64,000 bases of DNA. It comes from Ilyonectria destructans. Lineage: Eukaryota; Ascomycota; Sordariomycetes; Hypocreales; Nectriaceae. The translations under genes were made by a program, and so were the position numbers. Each line of letters begins with the position of its first letter. The stretch's first letter is position 1. The stretch lies in the NCBI GenBank assembly GCA_020740775.1, contig JAHEWK010000015.1, forward strand, positions 1,550,001 to 1,614,000, written 5' to 3'. The notes under the pieces were generated by a model, which made no database searches, was not told the origin of the DNA, and saw only the letters and a list, made by a program, of their open reading frames with translations. Of the stretch, positions 23,150 to 32,062 are shown piece after piece.

Positions 23150-25975
23150 TTACAGACTTCTATACCAATTCCTGGCCTTCCTGTCGTTCCTAATGGATTT
23201 GAACACTTTGTCAAGCGAATTAGATTTCCGTTCCGCATCCATTTGCTTCGCTACTACGTCCTCCGCGATATGCTCTGCTGCAGCCCGCCGAGTAACCTCG
23301 TCAATGATCATCTTTCTAGTAGAGAAATACTGCTTTTCAGAGGATGGTCGCCAGTGGGTTCCCCAGTCGCGTTCAAGGCTATCCACAGAGGGCATTCCGC
23401 CTAGGCCGTAGCGCCACAAACGTAGCAGATCCTGAACCGTCTTAACGGCTCGCGGGAGCTTATAGCTCGGGGGTTGAGATCTTTCTGCAACTGACTGACT
23501 GGCTTCCCCATTTCCCTGACCCTGCTTTGGCGCAGCCGCAGTTTGTGTGGGAGGAGTAGTATCAACGGGTCGGGCCAAGGGCGTGGGAGTAGTTTCCGGG
23601 GATACACGGCGCCTCTGCTGACGCGGTTCATGGCCGGCGTGCACCTCCCATTGCAAGGTAGCCTTAGACCTTCCAGGGGTCCACGTGACTGTAAAGGAAC
23701 CGCCAGTCAGGTCGTCCATCTTGGTGGCTAGGATCTGACTAGCCGCCATCAGCTCAGTGTACCTCTGTTGAGCTAGTTGCTCAGCCGCCAACTGCTGGGC
23801 GGCTACGGTTCGAAGTTGAGCTGCGACTACCGGGACTGCTTTCTGAATGGCCGTGACGTGTGATACCTCCTGCGCACGTTTGCAAGCGTCCTTGATTTGG
23901 ACCGCGAACGCTGCGAACTCCGAACAGCGAAAGACCGGCTCTTCGAAGATGGGGTGGAAAGGGTAGTGCTCGCGTAGGAAAACCGCGTCCTGCAGGACCA
24001 CTTCTCGTAGCCACTCCAGTAGTTCCAGAAAAGCACCAGCAGCCATATTGGCTTCAACGCCGAGCTTCACGGCTTCCTCTGAACTAGGGTCATCGTGTGC
24101 TGCCTTCCACTTATCTAGTTCAGGCCAGACCAGAGCTAATAGGGAGGCAGGCGGTCGCACAGTAGCACGTGGCACAAAGTAGGTTCCTGACCACTCTGGG
24201 TCAAAGTCGGCCACTGCCCGCATAAACTCGAACGGTAGGGAGGTAAGGTAACAGCCAGTCATCTGATCCCCGTTATTCCACCTGCCCGCCCGGCGAATCT
24301 GTGAGCAGTTAGTTAGAGTAGGTGTAAAAGTAGATAGGATCGTGTAATAGGCAGGGGGTTGTGTAAAGCGTGGCCACTTTACTAGGGCTGAATATGCAAT
24401 TTTGGCTGACTTTAGCCGAATTTGCAATTCCTCCATACAAATTTCCACAGTTCAGATATGCCCAGTGCTATACTGACATCCGCTATACCTAGTTGCACTA
24501 CGTACCTGACCTTCGGCCACGCCTGCAATATCTGCATTCTGCGTGCCGGCTACCCGAGGCGCGTGGCTGACTTTGCTGACCTTGATACCTGCCTTCTCAT
24601 AGAAGCGGGAGGTCCAGTCACGAGCAGTCTGATACGAGAGGGGAGCTATATAATAGTCAGGAAGTGTTGGGGACGGAGGGCGAAGTTACGCGGTGGCACA
24701 ACACAACACTAACCTTTCGGCTCCTTCGCTGACCGCCGCAGGACCTTTATCCCGTACCAGTCTTCGCTTTTTCCAAAGACTGGAAATTTCTCAGCCTTTT
24801 CCGCCTGCCAACGCCAGAAGAAGAAGAATGCTAATGCGCCGATAAGACAGGATCTCGGATCTCGGTGGCGGAGGGCAGCGCCGTATTCCATCCGCCCGTG
24901 TTGGTTCGTCTTCCCGCCGTTCATCACAACGATCAGTGCCTTCGTAGTAAATCCTTCAGTTTTGAGACCTTCGTTTGGAAGGCCGAGGCAAAAGCAGTCC
25001 GCCAGTTCCATCGGGAGCCGGTTACTCGACCGTAGCAACATGTGATTCCCGAACAGAAAGTCGACCTGGGTCCGTAAGGCGCTGCCGATAGATATCCGAT
25101 CTCGTTCAGCCCAGGCTACGGCGGTGTGGTCTGGTATCTGCGCCGGCGAGTATACATCTCTTAAGGTCCCCACGCCTCTATCGGTATACTCTTTTCGCTT
25201 CTTAGACCACGTAGTGGCTAGGATACTGCGCTTGAGAGCTTTCAACGCCACGCCTTGTGGCCGCAGCGCAGGGTTGATCCCCCTAGTTTTCTGCTCATCG
25301 TAGAGCTTTTGGATCGCTGAGACGTACCCACGTACAGAATTATACTGCAGTTTAAGCTGGGACTCGAATATTTCGAAGTCAGAGTCAGAGCTACTGCTAC
25401 TACTACCATCCTTACCACCAACATAGATGGTGTCCCCTAAAATAGATGTGAATGAGCTGGGGTCCCGAGGGCCAGACTGCTCCACGGCAGCAACTGCTTA
25501 GCTTACCTGGTGCATATTTCCGTCGTTTCGCAGCCTTTTTCGCTTCCTGTTCCTCGAGGTGATGTTTCCTTTCATGTGCGGCCCTCTTTCCCTTCCTTGG
25601 AGCCCGGGATACTACAGCCTCTTTCATAAAGAGCAGTAGTTTGCCTTCATCGACGAGATCTCCGGGCAGCTGTTGACCAGATGGAATCGGGTCCTGTGGA
25701 GGCCATCCTGCAGGTATAGCAGGCCAGTTTTGCTTACACCAGCCCTGCTTATCGTTACTAGGAAAATCCAAGGTAAAATAGAGCCTCCTCTGTGTATATA
25801 GGTGTTGCAGATGCATCTGCATCTATCTGCATGTACTAACCTGCCATTCCTTCTGCTTAGGCTTGTAATTCCTCAACGTATTCGGCGGCGTGGTACTTTC
25901 TAGATCCAGTAGGTAGTGCTCGATAGCCGCCCTAACCCTGGGATCCTTAATTGCGTTCGAATCCGTAGATTCCAT
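23150..25975 (-). CDS. Crypton tyrosine recombinase with GCR1_C-like domain
   Basis: Five exons: 25975-25841, 25744-25507, 25436-24714, 24645-24506 and 24298-23150. Introns are 96, 70, 68 and 207 nt, all GT...AG with consistent phases, giving 794 residues with no internal stop. After an N-terminal SAM-like helical region (about 1-110) and a serine/acidic linker (SSSSSSDSD), the catalytic domain shows Arg in MLLRSSNRLP (R260), then HAPR (H393, R396), GRWNN (W419) and the nucleophile Tyr in MTGCYLTSLP (Y429). This is the R..HxxR..(H/W)..Y set of tyrosine recombinases. The C-terminal part (about 690-760) has the GCR1_C-type pattern LLRLWRYGLGGMPSVDSLER, then WGTHWR and a basic helix, typical of fungal Cryptons. 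The intact frame suggests a potentially active copy. It is not a DUF3435 Starship captain by these motifs. Confidence 0.88.
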
Positions 25976-26125
25976 TGCGTTGTGGTGGCGGGTTATGGTT
26001 GGTCGGTGATGGGGATAATTGATGCTCCTGCCAAAATGATGGTGATCTGTCCAAAAATGAAGGCCCTGCACCGCCTTTGGCGGCCACGGACCCTCAATTT
26101 CGGCCTGAAACGCCGGTCATCCGAG

Positions 26126-26179
26126 CGAATCCCTATTGAATTCTGAAGGACCGGGCCTTCAGATTTGAACAGGGATTCG
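26126..26179. other. Nested hairpin inside Crypton right end
   Basis: The outer arms CGAATCCCT (26126-26134) and AGGGATTCG (26171-26179) enclose an inner perfect stem, CTGAAGG (26143-26149) with CCTTCAG (26156-26162). It lies upstream of the recombinase start, between the ORF and the right terminal repeat. Confidence 0.7.
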
Positions 26180-26209
26180 TATGGGGGCCGTGCGGTCATT
26201 CGGCGACCG

Positions 26210-26223
26210 GACGACCCGTCGTC
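26210..26223. other. Subterminal palindrome at Crypton right end
   Basis: GACGAC-CC-GTCGTC, 7 bp inside the right terminal repeat. This mirrors the position, though not the sequence, of the left subterminal hairpin. Confidence 0.6.
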
Positions 26224-26230
26224 GGGCGCG

Positions 26231-26243
26231 AAGACCTGTGACA
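26231..26243 (-). repeat. Crypton right terminal inverted repeat (13 bp)
   Basis: AAGACCTGTGACA, the exact reverse complement of 22816-22828. Confidence 0.85.
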
Positions 26244-26384
26244 CCAAGCTTTATCATAAGTCTAAACTAACTAGACAAAGGCAAAAGTTTTCAGTAAATC
26301 GGCTCAGTCCGTCTAACAGTCTAAGGGCTGAGGAAAGGTAGCTAGTTGTGCTTATATGCTCAGAATTTAAATCTCCCTACCAGG

Positions 26385-26935
26385 TGTTCATGGGCAGTTA
26401 AAAATGTTCAAAATCCAGAGGTTTAGAAATATTAATTTCATAAAACCGTATTGTCAAACTCCAATGAGTCAGATTTCCTATAATAACAGGGGCTTATTTC
26501 CCCAGAGAGAGAAGGGCTTCAAGTTGCCCGACTTACTTAATTATCTATTTCAGTGCCGATTGTATTAGCTGTTTTATAAGTATCGAACGCTGTGTTAAGA
26601 TCCTTTTGATTATTATTTAGATTTTTTAGCTTTACTTAAAATTAACAGATAGATTAAAGGTATACAGTATTGTCAACGAGTAGTTACAAACAGTAAGTGC
26701 TGTATAATATCAAGAGGTTAGGGTGCCCCAGTATACACATACCCAGAGGGGGGACTAGAAGCTTAACAGTAAACAAAAACACCAACAATAGTATCCACAA
26801 TACAGACTATATACCCAGTCCATTTAAAGGTCAACAGTTACTCAAACAGACTAAGGTTTCTAGTCCAACTGGTTACCTTTCCCAATACCTCAATAAGCTG
26901 CAGGAACAGTGCTGTATAATATAAATGCAGGAAAT
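26385..26935. repeat. Duplicated segment, copy 2, interrupted by a small insertion
   Basis: 26390-26620 repeats 12290-12530, including a decayed version of the end of the transcription-factor coding sequence (GGGCAGTTAAAAATGTTCAA). After an unrelated stretch and the insertion at 26711-26907, the text TATAATATAAATGCA resumes, matching TGTAATATAAATGCA near 12570. It is a non-functional duplicate. Confidence 0.8.
26711..26907. mobile_element. 197-bp SINE-like insertion with 15-bp target duplication
   Basis: The insertion is flanked by the direct repeat AGTGCTGTATAATAT (26696-26710 and 26908-26922). The inserted sequence, CAAGAGGTTAGGG...CTGCAGGAAC, matches the shorter copy at 7622-7773. A long target duplication and no terminal inverted repeat point to retroposition. 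No poly(A) tail or clear pol III promoter is visible. Confidence 0.65.
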
Positions 26936-27141
26936 TCAAAAATTGAGTTCCCTTATTGAGGGGTAGGAATAAATAAATTCTTTAGATTTTTAAAATATCA
27001 ACTGTAAGTATATACACTAAATTAAGTATTTTAAGTTCAGTTTATTGAAAAATAGTAAATATTTTTAAATATGTACAGCTTTTTCTAGCCTTTTTGAATT
27101 TGAATCTAACTATTTAAACCTTATCATTTGGCAGGCTTATC

Positions 27142-27420
27142 GACATTAAAATATATCTACTGGACGAGGCGGGCGTGTCCGTTAACCTGGTCGAGTACCA
27201 TTAGGACGAAGAGAATCCTGATGCATGCAAAATAATGGGTCATGGCACGCCGCTGCACTGCGCGATGTCGAACAAGCACCTCGAGAATGTCAAGTTCACG
27301 CTTGATCGAGGAGCTGATCGAAGCATAAGAGATACTCACTGAATGACGGCTGTTGAACAGCCAAGCAGAGGGGTTTCGTAGAACTAATTGACCGGCCGGA
27401 AGTTGGAGAAGAAACAAACA
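27142..27420 (+). pseudogene. Ankyrin-repeat relic
   Basis: Conceptual translation gives DIKIYLLDEAGVSVNL, then GHGTPLHCAMSNKHLENVKF, then LDRGADRSIRD. These are ankyrin repeats, interrupted by TAG and TGA codons and a 1-nt frameshift before the final QAKQRGFVELI segment. No other part of a gene is present. It is unrelated in detail to the ankyrin gene at 3.6-7.1 kb. Confidence 0.75.
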
Positions 27421-27488
27421 TCACGGGTTCGTGAACTGGAGGAATGTTTTTGTCCTATCATCTGGTATAAGACACTGTTTTATGCGCG

Positions 27489-29520
27489 TCAATAGTTGCG
27501 GACCTCGTTTCCTACCGCTTCGTTCGTTTTCGCCTCCGTCCTTGCCCTTTCAATGATATCCTCCCAAGTCGGAGGCTTGCACCGTCGATCTAGAGTCGCC
27601 GCCTCTGCATCAAAGCCAAACTTGAGCAACGCATCTTCACTACACCATTCACCAGCCGCCATTAAACCAACAGGGACCATGCCATCAGTCTCATTACTAG
27701 CAACTTCGCCAGCTTCTGGGCTGCCCTCGGGAATGACATATCCTGCCGGCACGCTCAAAGCCGGAAGGCCACAGAAGTTGGCCAGCCATACGTATTCCAT
27801 GCTCTCCAAAGTGTAATCTCCGTTGTTGAGGCCGTAAGACAATTCTGTCTGACCGCCGCGAATCGGCCATCCTGCGCATGCTGTGGTGGGCGTGATGATG
27901 AGCATACCGGGATACGTTTGCCAAAGGTAGGCCAAGTGTTGCATCAGCAGGCCACGCAGCTTCTGCGCTAGGAGATAGTCGGTAGAGGGAGTCGTGCGAC
28001 CGAGAGATATGAGGACTTTGTTGGCTGCCGTGATGCCTTCTGTGTTATCGAGGAGGGTCGCGGCATCGGTCAGAACAGTGAGCGCGTGTGCCATTTGCCC
28101 TTCGGCAGCAAACGGAATTTCAATAGGGACGACAGTGTAGTCGTACTTGGCGACCAGAGTATCTACAAGGCTGCGAACTAGGGTCTGGACCCCGGGCTGT
28201 GCTTGGGAGAACCAAGTTTCGTAGATCCCAAGGACTTTCGTCACTGGAGGTGTCGGCTGAAGGGCCAAGGGAGGGTATTTGGTTGATGGATGAGGTTCTG
28301 CGATGGCCTCGTACACAGATACTAGAGATTTCATATCAATCGCGAGAGGACCTTGAACCGCACAAGTTGAAGAGTGATTGACGCCAGGCCAGGTCGTAAA
28401 ACGAGCATGCGTGGGCTTGAGACCAAAAACAGAGCAGAACGAGGACGGAATGCGAATGCTGCCACCTCCATCGCTGCCAAGGGCGATGGGGATAATGCCA
28501 GTGCCGACAGCGTAACCCGGACCGGAGGAACTCCCGCCAGTATAGTAACCTGGGTTGAACGGGTTGGGAGGCGTGCCTTGGATGGGGTTATTTCCAGTCG
28601 TATCTGACAGAGTCAGCAATAATACACAGTAAATGAGAGTCTAAAAGGTAGACATGCCTAAGCCAAATTCATGCATGTGCAGTTTACCCAGAATTATAAC
28701 GCCTGCATCCTCAAGCTTGCGGGCCAACCAGCTCGTAGACGATGTCTCATCAGATACGACACCGGCGTGGTCTGTGGCGGAGCCGAGGGTAGTAGCATAA
28801 CCATCAAGGTCATAATCGTCCTTGATACCTGAAGGAATTCCATCTAGAGGGCCAAGAGATTGCTTGTTCTTGTAGCGTTGAGTCGAAGCCTCGGCTGCTT
28901 TCATGATCGGATCTAGCTTAATCTCAGTCCAAGCTATGGAATGCTTTCCAGGCTGGATGCCATTGGGACGGATGAGAGGTAGAATAGCTTTGACAACGTC
29001 CGTTGGGGTCAATTCTCCCGACAGGTACAGAGCACGGAAGTCAGCTACCGAGTATAGCCCAAGATCGTGAGGACGGTCATTTTCCCTCAATAAAGCCGAA
29101 AGCTGGTCCTTTCGCCCCCGGGCTTTCGCTTCTGACTCGCTAAGAGGAAGCGGAATGATTGTCGGTTCGTAATGCGGCTCGTAATCCTTAAGGTAGACCT
29201 GGATCTTGCGGAGTGAGTCAAAGCCCGCGTTGTGCCACGCCGCTTCTCGGATGATCCGGAACCATTCCATCCTGGGAGAGGTAAGCCTGGGACGGTTGAA
29301 GCGTCTACAATGACTCACAAGAAGGCAGCCACGACGAGAAAAAGCCCGCTGAGGACGGGGTTCGAGCTTCTTTTGATCGAATATGGGACACTGGGCCTGG
29401 CAAACGTGTCAGCTTAAAGTCTGTCTTAAAGTCTGTGCTGGTGTGGCACCACTCGACACCTTACCCTTTCTTCGGCACCGGATAGTTGAAGAACCTCGTT
29501 CTACTCTCTTCTTGACTCAT
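27489..29520 (-). CDS. Amidase (amidase-signature family), membrane-anchored
   Basis: Four exons: 29520-29465, 29396-29319, 29271-28658 and 28603-27489, giving 620 residues. Introns 1 and 2 are GT-AG (68 and 47 nt). Intron 3 (28657-28604, 54 nt) must start with GC (TTAG|GCATGT) and end CAG to give HEFGLDTTGNNP, the family pattern. A hydrophobic segment, NPVLSGLFLVVAAFL (about 31-45), suggests an N-terminal membrane anchor. The catalytic triad is visible: Lys in SGIKDDYD (K195), cis-Ser in TGGSSSGPG (S274) and nucleophile Ser in GSDGGGSIR (S298). It hydrolyses an amide or possibly a lactam-derived amide; the substrate is unknown. The MULE is inserted 165 bp upstream of the start codon, in what should be its promoter. 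Confidence 0.92.
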
Positions 29521-29676
29521 GTTGGCGGCTGGCTGTTGTTTGGATGAATAATATTATGATATGAATGATCAGTTGATTGGGGGACAAAGTAATTTGTTGG
29601 TGTGTGAGATTCGATTTTGGAGGTTTCAGAGCCACGGCCGCCGCGGACACCGACCAACTTACATGTTGCCAGAGGG

Positions 29677-29685
29677 ATCCGGCCA
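29677..29685. repeat. MULE target-site duplication, left copy (9 bp)
   Basis: ATCCGGCCA immediately outside the left terminal inverted repeat. It is repeated exactly at 50625-50633. Confidence 0.92.
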
Positions 29686-29777
29686 GGCGAAGAGTACCGA
29701 CACGGCTAGCCGTGCATTTACCAACACGTGACATTTGTACGGCTAGCCGTGCAATAAAGATCGGTTATATAGTAAGT
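29686..29777 (+). repeat. MULE left terminal inverted repeat (92 bp)
   Basis: The outer 31 bp (29686-29716, starting GGCGAAGAGTACCGACACGG) match the complement of 50594-50624 perfectly. The inner 61 bp align without gaps, and nearly all mismatches are C/T or G/A. Two copies of the palindromic word ACGGCTAGCCGT occur (near 29702 and 29739), plausible transposase-binding repeats. Confidence 0.93.
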
Positions 29778-30369
29778 AATTTTTAGCCCTTAATAATAAC
29801 TGCAAATTGGCCCTTAATCTAATGATTAATAGCTTCTATAGTATTAATTTAACTTACTGTACCTTTATCCTGCTATAATAAACCTAATTAATACTTCTAA
29901 TATTTATTCTGCAGCTTTTTTAGTCTTTTCTAATAATATTCTTCCCCCTAAAGGCTAATATACTTTATAAAAGAAACTTTATATTATAATTAATATTTAG
30001 GTAGTATTATAAGGTTATATCTTTATAGTCTAAAGGTCTATAGAGACTATAAATAAAAGAATTATTATTATTTATATATATAACTATAGAGGGTATTTTT
30101 ATCTCTATAAGAAAGTAAACTAGCAGTAGAATTTATACTATAGAATACTATTTTTTTATTATTATAAAGAAAAATTTATATTAGATTATATAGAGTCTAT
30201 AGTATTATTTTAATATTTTTTTTAGTTAATATAATTATAAATTAAATTAATCTTAATAGAAATATCCAGCTTATTATTAGCTATTAGATAAATAGAAAGA
30301 TACTATTTAGAAATTAGCTAGAGTTAGTATTATATCTAAATAGATTAAATTCTTTTTATATAATAATCT

Positions 30370-30800
30370 ATTTATTCTTACTATAAAATAAGATATCTAT
30401 AACTATATTATATAAGATAAAAAAAATCTTACTAAAGGTTAAAATAATATATATATTCTTATTAAAGAGCTTAAAGCTAAAAGCTTTTAAAGTTAATTTA
30501 ATTTTAATATAAGTAGTAAAATTATAGTAATACTATTTATATATCTATAGTTATTAGTATATCTTAAATTATATCTTAAAGTATTTATTTTAAACTATAT
30601 CTATAAGACTAATAAGTATAAAATACCTCTTTTTAATATAGTTAATATTAATATTTATTAATAAAGCTTCTATATAGTATTTATATTTCTTTTTAGTAAG
30701 AATAAATCTAATTATATATAGACTCTTAAAGAGCTATAGTATATATATTAAATCTATAGAGTAGCCCTTCTATTTATAATTTTTATAGATTACTATTTTA
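30370..30800 (+). pseudogene. MULE transposase relic
   Basis: Reading from 30563 gives LKLYLKVFILNYIYKTNKYK followed by IPLFNIV. This matches the MULE signature around the first catalytic Asp (LDCTYKTNKYKMPLLNI); the Asp codon now reads Asn, as expected from a G-to-A RIP change. Upstream, a DIYNYII segment followed by NLTKG and an IKELKA-type helix matches the region before the catalytic core. Downstream, TLKEL...PSIYNF matches the next conserved block. Several stops interrupt it. The rest of the gene continues toward 31.6 kb and, beyond Gypsy A, after 48.5 kb. Confidence 0.85.
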
Positions 30801-31625
30801 CTTATATAAATACTATTACCTCTTCTTTTTATTTTCTTAAGTTAACTATAATATTATATATATAGTATATTAATAGAGTAATTTTAGTTTATTATCTATT
30901 TTTATTTACTTAAAAGAATAAAATTAAAAGGAAGAAGAAGTAAAAGGAATTTTATATCTATTAGTATAAGCTTATAGACTTAGAAATTAAAAGTATTTAT
31001 AATTAAAATTTAAAAAGATTTAAAAAGTATTATATCTTTAAGTATATTAATTAAGTAGGCTATCTACTAAATATCTAGCTTAATTTTTATAAAAAGAGAT
31101 TTATTAAGATATAGATTAATTAATATCTTTACTTAAATTAATATATTATATTATAAGATAAGAATATTTACTAGCTTATTAAATTTTATATAGATAATAT
31201 AAAAATTAATCTCTTTAAGACTTAAAAGATTATTAGGTATATTCTAATTAATTAGATTTTTAAATTTAATACTATTTAAGGCAGATAGTATATTAATATA
31301 TCTATTTAACTATTTAAAATTCTATATAGTAATATATATAGTTAGATTTTATATTATATCTTATATAAGATTAAGAGTTAATAGTAATAGTTATTATAGA
31401 ATCTCTCTATATATATAGAGGTCTTTATTAAAATACTTAATCTACTTTATATTTATATTATTTAATTCTTATTAAGATAGAATTAACCTCTTTAATTATA
31501 TTATTTCTATTTATATTAATATCTCTAATAATTAGAAACTCTTTAGCTTTTTATTAAGCTATATAGTTAGTTTAATTATCTTATAGCTAATTTAATATTA
31601 CTACTAATAAATATATAATATAAGC

Positions 31626-31630
31626 TCTAT
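31626..31630. repeat. Gypsy A target-site duplication (TCTAT), left copy
   Basis: TCTAT abuts the left LTR and is repeated at 48490-48494, directly after the right LTR. Confidence 0.88.
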
Positions 31631-32062
31631 TATAACAGTCCTTCTCTTAAGTCTGCTGTATATATAGTATAGAATAGGCAGAAGAGTAATTATTAGTGAA
31701 TAAACTATAGGTTTATATTAGCAGATAGATTAAAGCGTTACTTACTGGGTAAATATTATATCTGGTAATAGTTAAGTATAATAATATATAGTAAGTTAGG
31801 GTAAGTAAGATAATCAAATTATATTAAAAGCTGGTAAGCTATCTATCTAGAAAAGTGCTAAATAAATGTAATTATATATTAAATATAGCTTATAAAGTAA
31901 GTCTTTAGATTGCAGGTAAGTCTGGCCGGCTTATATATAAGCCCGGGTGGCTTACGGATAAGTTAATTCAGTACGGCGTAAGCTGTACTGGTTGGGCTGT
32001 AATTGGGAGAAATTTATAGGGGCTATATAACGTTAAGTATTTATGCTGTATAGGCTGTAATA
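31631..32062 (-). repeat. Gypsy A LTR (3' LTR by element orientation)
   Basis: 432 bp, matching 48058-48489 along its whole length. It includes the conserved run TCTGGCCGGCTTATATATAA. Differences between the two LTRs are almost all transitions. Confidence 0.9.

Larger units (their letters stand above)
22816..26243 (-). mobile_element. Crypton (tyrosine-recombinase DNA transposon), apparently complete
   Basis: A 3428-bp element bounded by a perfect 13-bp inverted repeat: TGTCACAGGTCTT at 22816-22828 and its complement at 26231-26243. It contains one intron-bearing gene for a Crypton-type tyrosine recombinase and no other gene. The DNA is GC-balanced and free of RIP-like decay, in contrast with the other transposons in the window. 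Subterminal hairpins lie close to both ends (22835-22859 and 26210-26223). I found no clear target-site duplication, as expected for recombinase-mediated insertion. Confidence 0.85.

Noticed and set aside
23150..25975. Starship captain (DUF3435 tyrosine recombinase)
   Set aside because: The recombinase is followed by a GCR1_C-like domain, the element is only 3.4 kb with no cargo, and the gene is not at the edge of a large insertion. This fits a Crypton.
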